Below, in pieces: positions 4,739 through 5,535 of a stretch of 5,535 bases of DNA. Both the position numbers and the translations under genes were made by a program. Position 1 is the first letter of the stretch. Each line of letters begins with the position of its first letter. The DNA lies in the NCBI GenBank assembly GCA_035295665.1, contig DATGIQ010000156.1, forward strand, positions 1 to 5,535. Reading direction: 5' to 3'. Below the pieces are notes generated by a model, which did not search any database, was not told the origin of the DNA, and saw only the letters and a program-made list of their open reading frames with translations. The DNA is from DATGIQ01 sp035295665 (GTDB lineage Bacteria; Planctomycetota; Planctomycetia; Gemmatales; Gemmataceae).

Positions 4739-5535
4739 ATGGCAGCGACCGCGAGCTTCAAGCAACAGTGCCCCAGCTGCGAGGCCTGGGTGCCCATCCG
4801 GGATCCCAATCTCATCGGCAAGAAAATCGATTGCCCCAAGTGCAAGTACCGTTTCGTTGTCGAGGATCCCGGCACCGATGCCGACGAAGAAGCCGAATCC
4901 TCAGGGACAACCTCGGACCGTGAGGAAGGGGCGAAGCGCGGCGAAGGCAAGGGAGCTGCGGTCAAGGGGAAAGGGGGTCCTCGCCGCCGGGACAATGACC
5001 AGGACGACGACGGCAAGGGTGCCCGCCGCAAAGGCGGTGGTGGCGGCAAAACCAAACTCATTCTGGGCGCGGGACTCGGCGTGGTGGCCGTCGGCATCCT
5101 GGTGGCGGTCGCCATTTTCATCTTCCTCAACAACGACAATTCTTCGAAGTCCTCTCCTCCTCCGGCTCCCCGAATCGCTTCAACCCCGGCTCCAGCGCCG
5201 GCTCCGGAAGCACCCGCGGAGCAACCGGCCGAGGAGGGCGAGAAGCCGGCGGCAGTAGCCAACGCGGCCGCAACCGCAGCCGCAGCCCTTCCGGCTTCCC
5301 CGGATGCCCTGAGCAACCTGTTGCCGCCCGAGACCGAGGGCGTGTGCCATGTTCGCCTGAAAGACCTTGTGCGCACCTCTCTGGGTCGGACGATCTTTAG
5401 CACGCCGGGAGCGTTCCGTTCCGAGGCCCTTCAGCAAAGACTGGGTTTGGCCATCGAGGAAATCGACCTGCTCCTGCAGGCCTGGAATTTCAAGGACAAC
5501 TGGTCGTTCAGCGTGATCCATACCAACAAGCCGAT
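4739..5535 (+). CDS. Membrane-anchored zinc-ribbon protein of unknown function (3' end outside window)
   Basis: I do not recognise a named gene. At least 265 residues are encoded and the frame is open at the right edge. The start is well supported: AGGAG (4728-4732) lies 6 bases before the ATG. Residues 11-35 form a CPSC-x17-CPKC zinc ribbon ending in YRFVV, similar to the MJ0042-type ribbon. Residues about 45-105 are charged and low in complexity (Asp/Glu, then Gly/Lys/Arg). A single membrane helix spans about 107-130 with a basic N-terminal flank, predicting a cytoplasmic ribbon and an exported C-terminal part. Residues about 139-190 are a Pro/Ala/Glu linker. From about 190 a globular domain begins (SNLLPPETEGVCHVRLKDL...), resembling in general pattern the beta-strand repeats of large planctomycete exported proteins. 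No catalytic motif is visible before the cut. A role in sensing or scaffolding at the membrane is speculation. Confidence 0.85.
   Translation, partial: MAATASFKQQCPSCEAWVPIRDPNLIGKKIDCPKCKYRFVVEDPGTDADEEAESSGTTSDREEGAKRGEGKGAAVKGKGGPRRRDNDQDDDGKGARRKGGGGGKTKLILGAGLGVVAVGILVAVAIFIFLNNDNSSKSSPPPAPRIASTPAPAPAPEAPAEQPAEEGEKPAAVANAAATAAAALPASPDALSNLLPPETEGVCHVRLKDLVRTSLGRTIFSTPGAFRSEALQQRLGLAIEEIDLLLQAWNFKDNWSFSVIHTNKP

Noticed and set aside
4333..4923. 196-codon plus-strand open frame across the divergent region
   Set aside because: It has no ribosome site, crosses both predicted promoter regions and overlaps, out of frame, the well-supported gene starting at 4739.

Overview
The window looks like chromosomal DNA from a GC-rich planctomycete, most likely of the Gemmata group. 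This is an inference. It rests on the high GC content, the codon use, and above all the last gene. That gene joins a short CxxC/CxxC zinc ribbon, a charged Gly/Lys/Arg-rich stretch, one membrane helix and a Pro/Ala-rich linker, an architecture common in that phylum. No rRNA or marker gene is present to confirm it.

Left half (1-3001, all on +): three nucleotide-sugar enzymes in a row. First is the C-terminal half of dTDP-glucose 4,6-dehydratase (rfbB/rmlB). Next is an extended short-chain dehydrogenase that most resembles GDP-4-dehydro-6-deoxy-D-mannose reductase. Last is a complete UDP-glucose 6-dehydrogenase (ugd). Together they would supply dTDP-, GDP- and UDP-activated sugars (deoxysugars and glucuronic acid) for surface or exported polysaccharide. 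The first two genes are separated by 70 bases that are mostly a remarkable perfect palindrome built of 7-base units, and this repeat also supplies the rfbB stop codon. ugd has its own good sigma-70-type promoter in the 107-base gap before it.

Middle (3002-3376): a 375-base gap between convergent genes, with no credible protein gene. It holds a poly-G run, a few small inverted repeats, an AT-rich patch and a possible compact RNA fold. A stem-loop at its right end overlaps the stop codon of the next gene.

Right half (3377-5535): a minus-strand SAM-dependent methyltransferase with an N-terminal zinc ribbon, of the type often found in sugar and polysaccharide clusters. A 408-base divergent control region (4331-4738) follows, then the start of a plus-strand membrane-anchored zinc-ribbon protein that runs off the window. 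The divergent region holds one good promoter for the methyltransferase, a weaker one for the rightward gene, and a self-complementary element in each predicted 5' leader. No mobile element gene, tRNA, rRNA or CRISPR array was seen.
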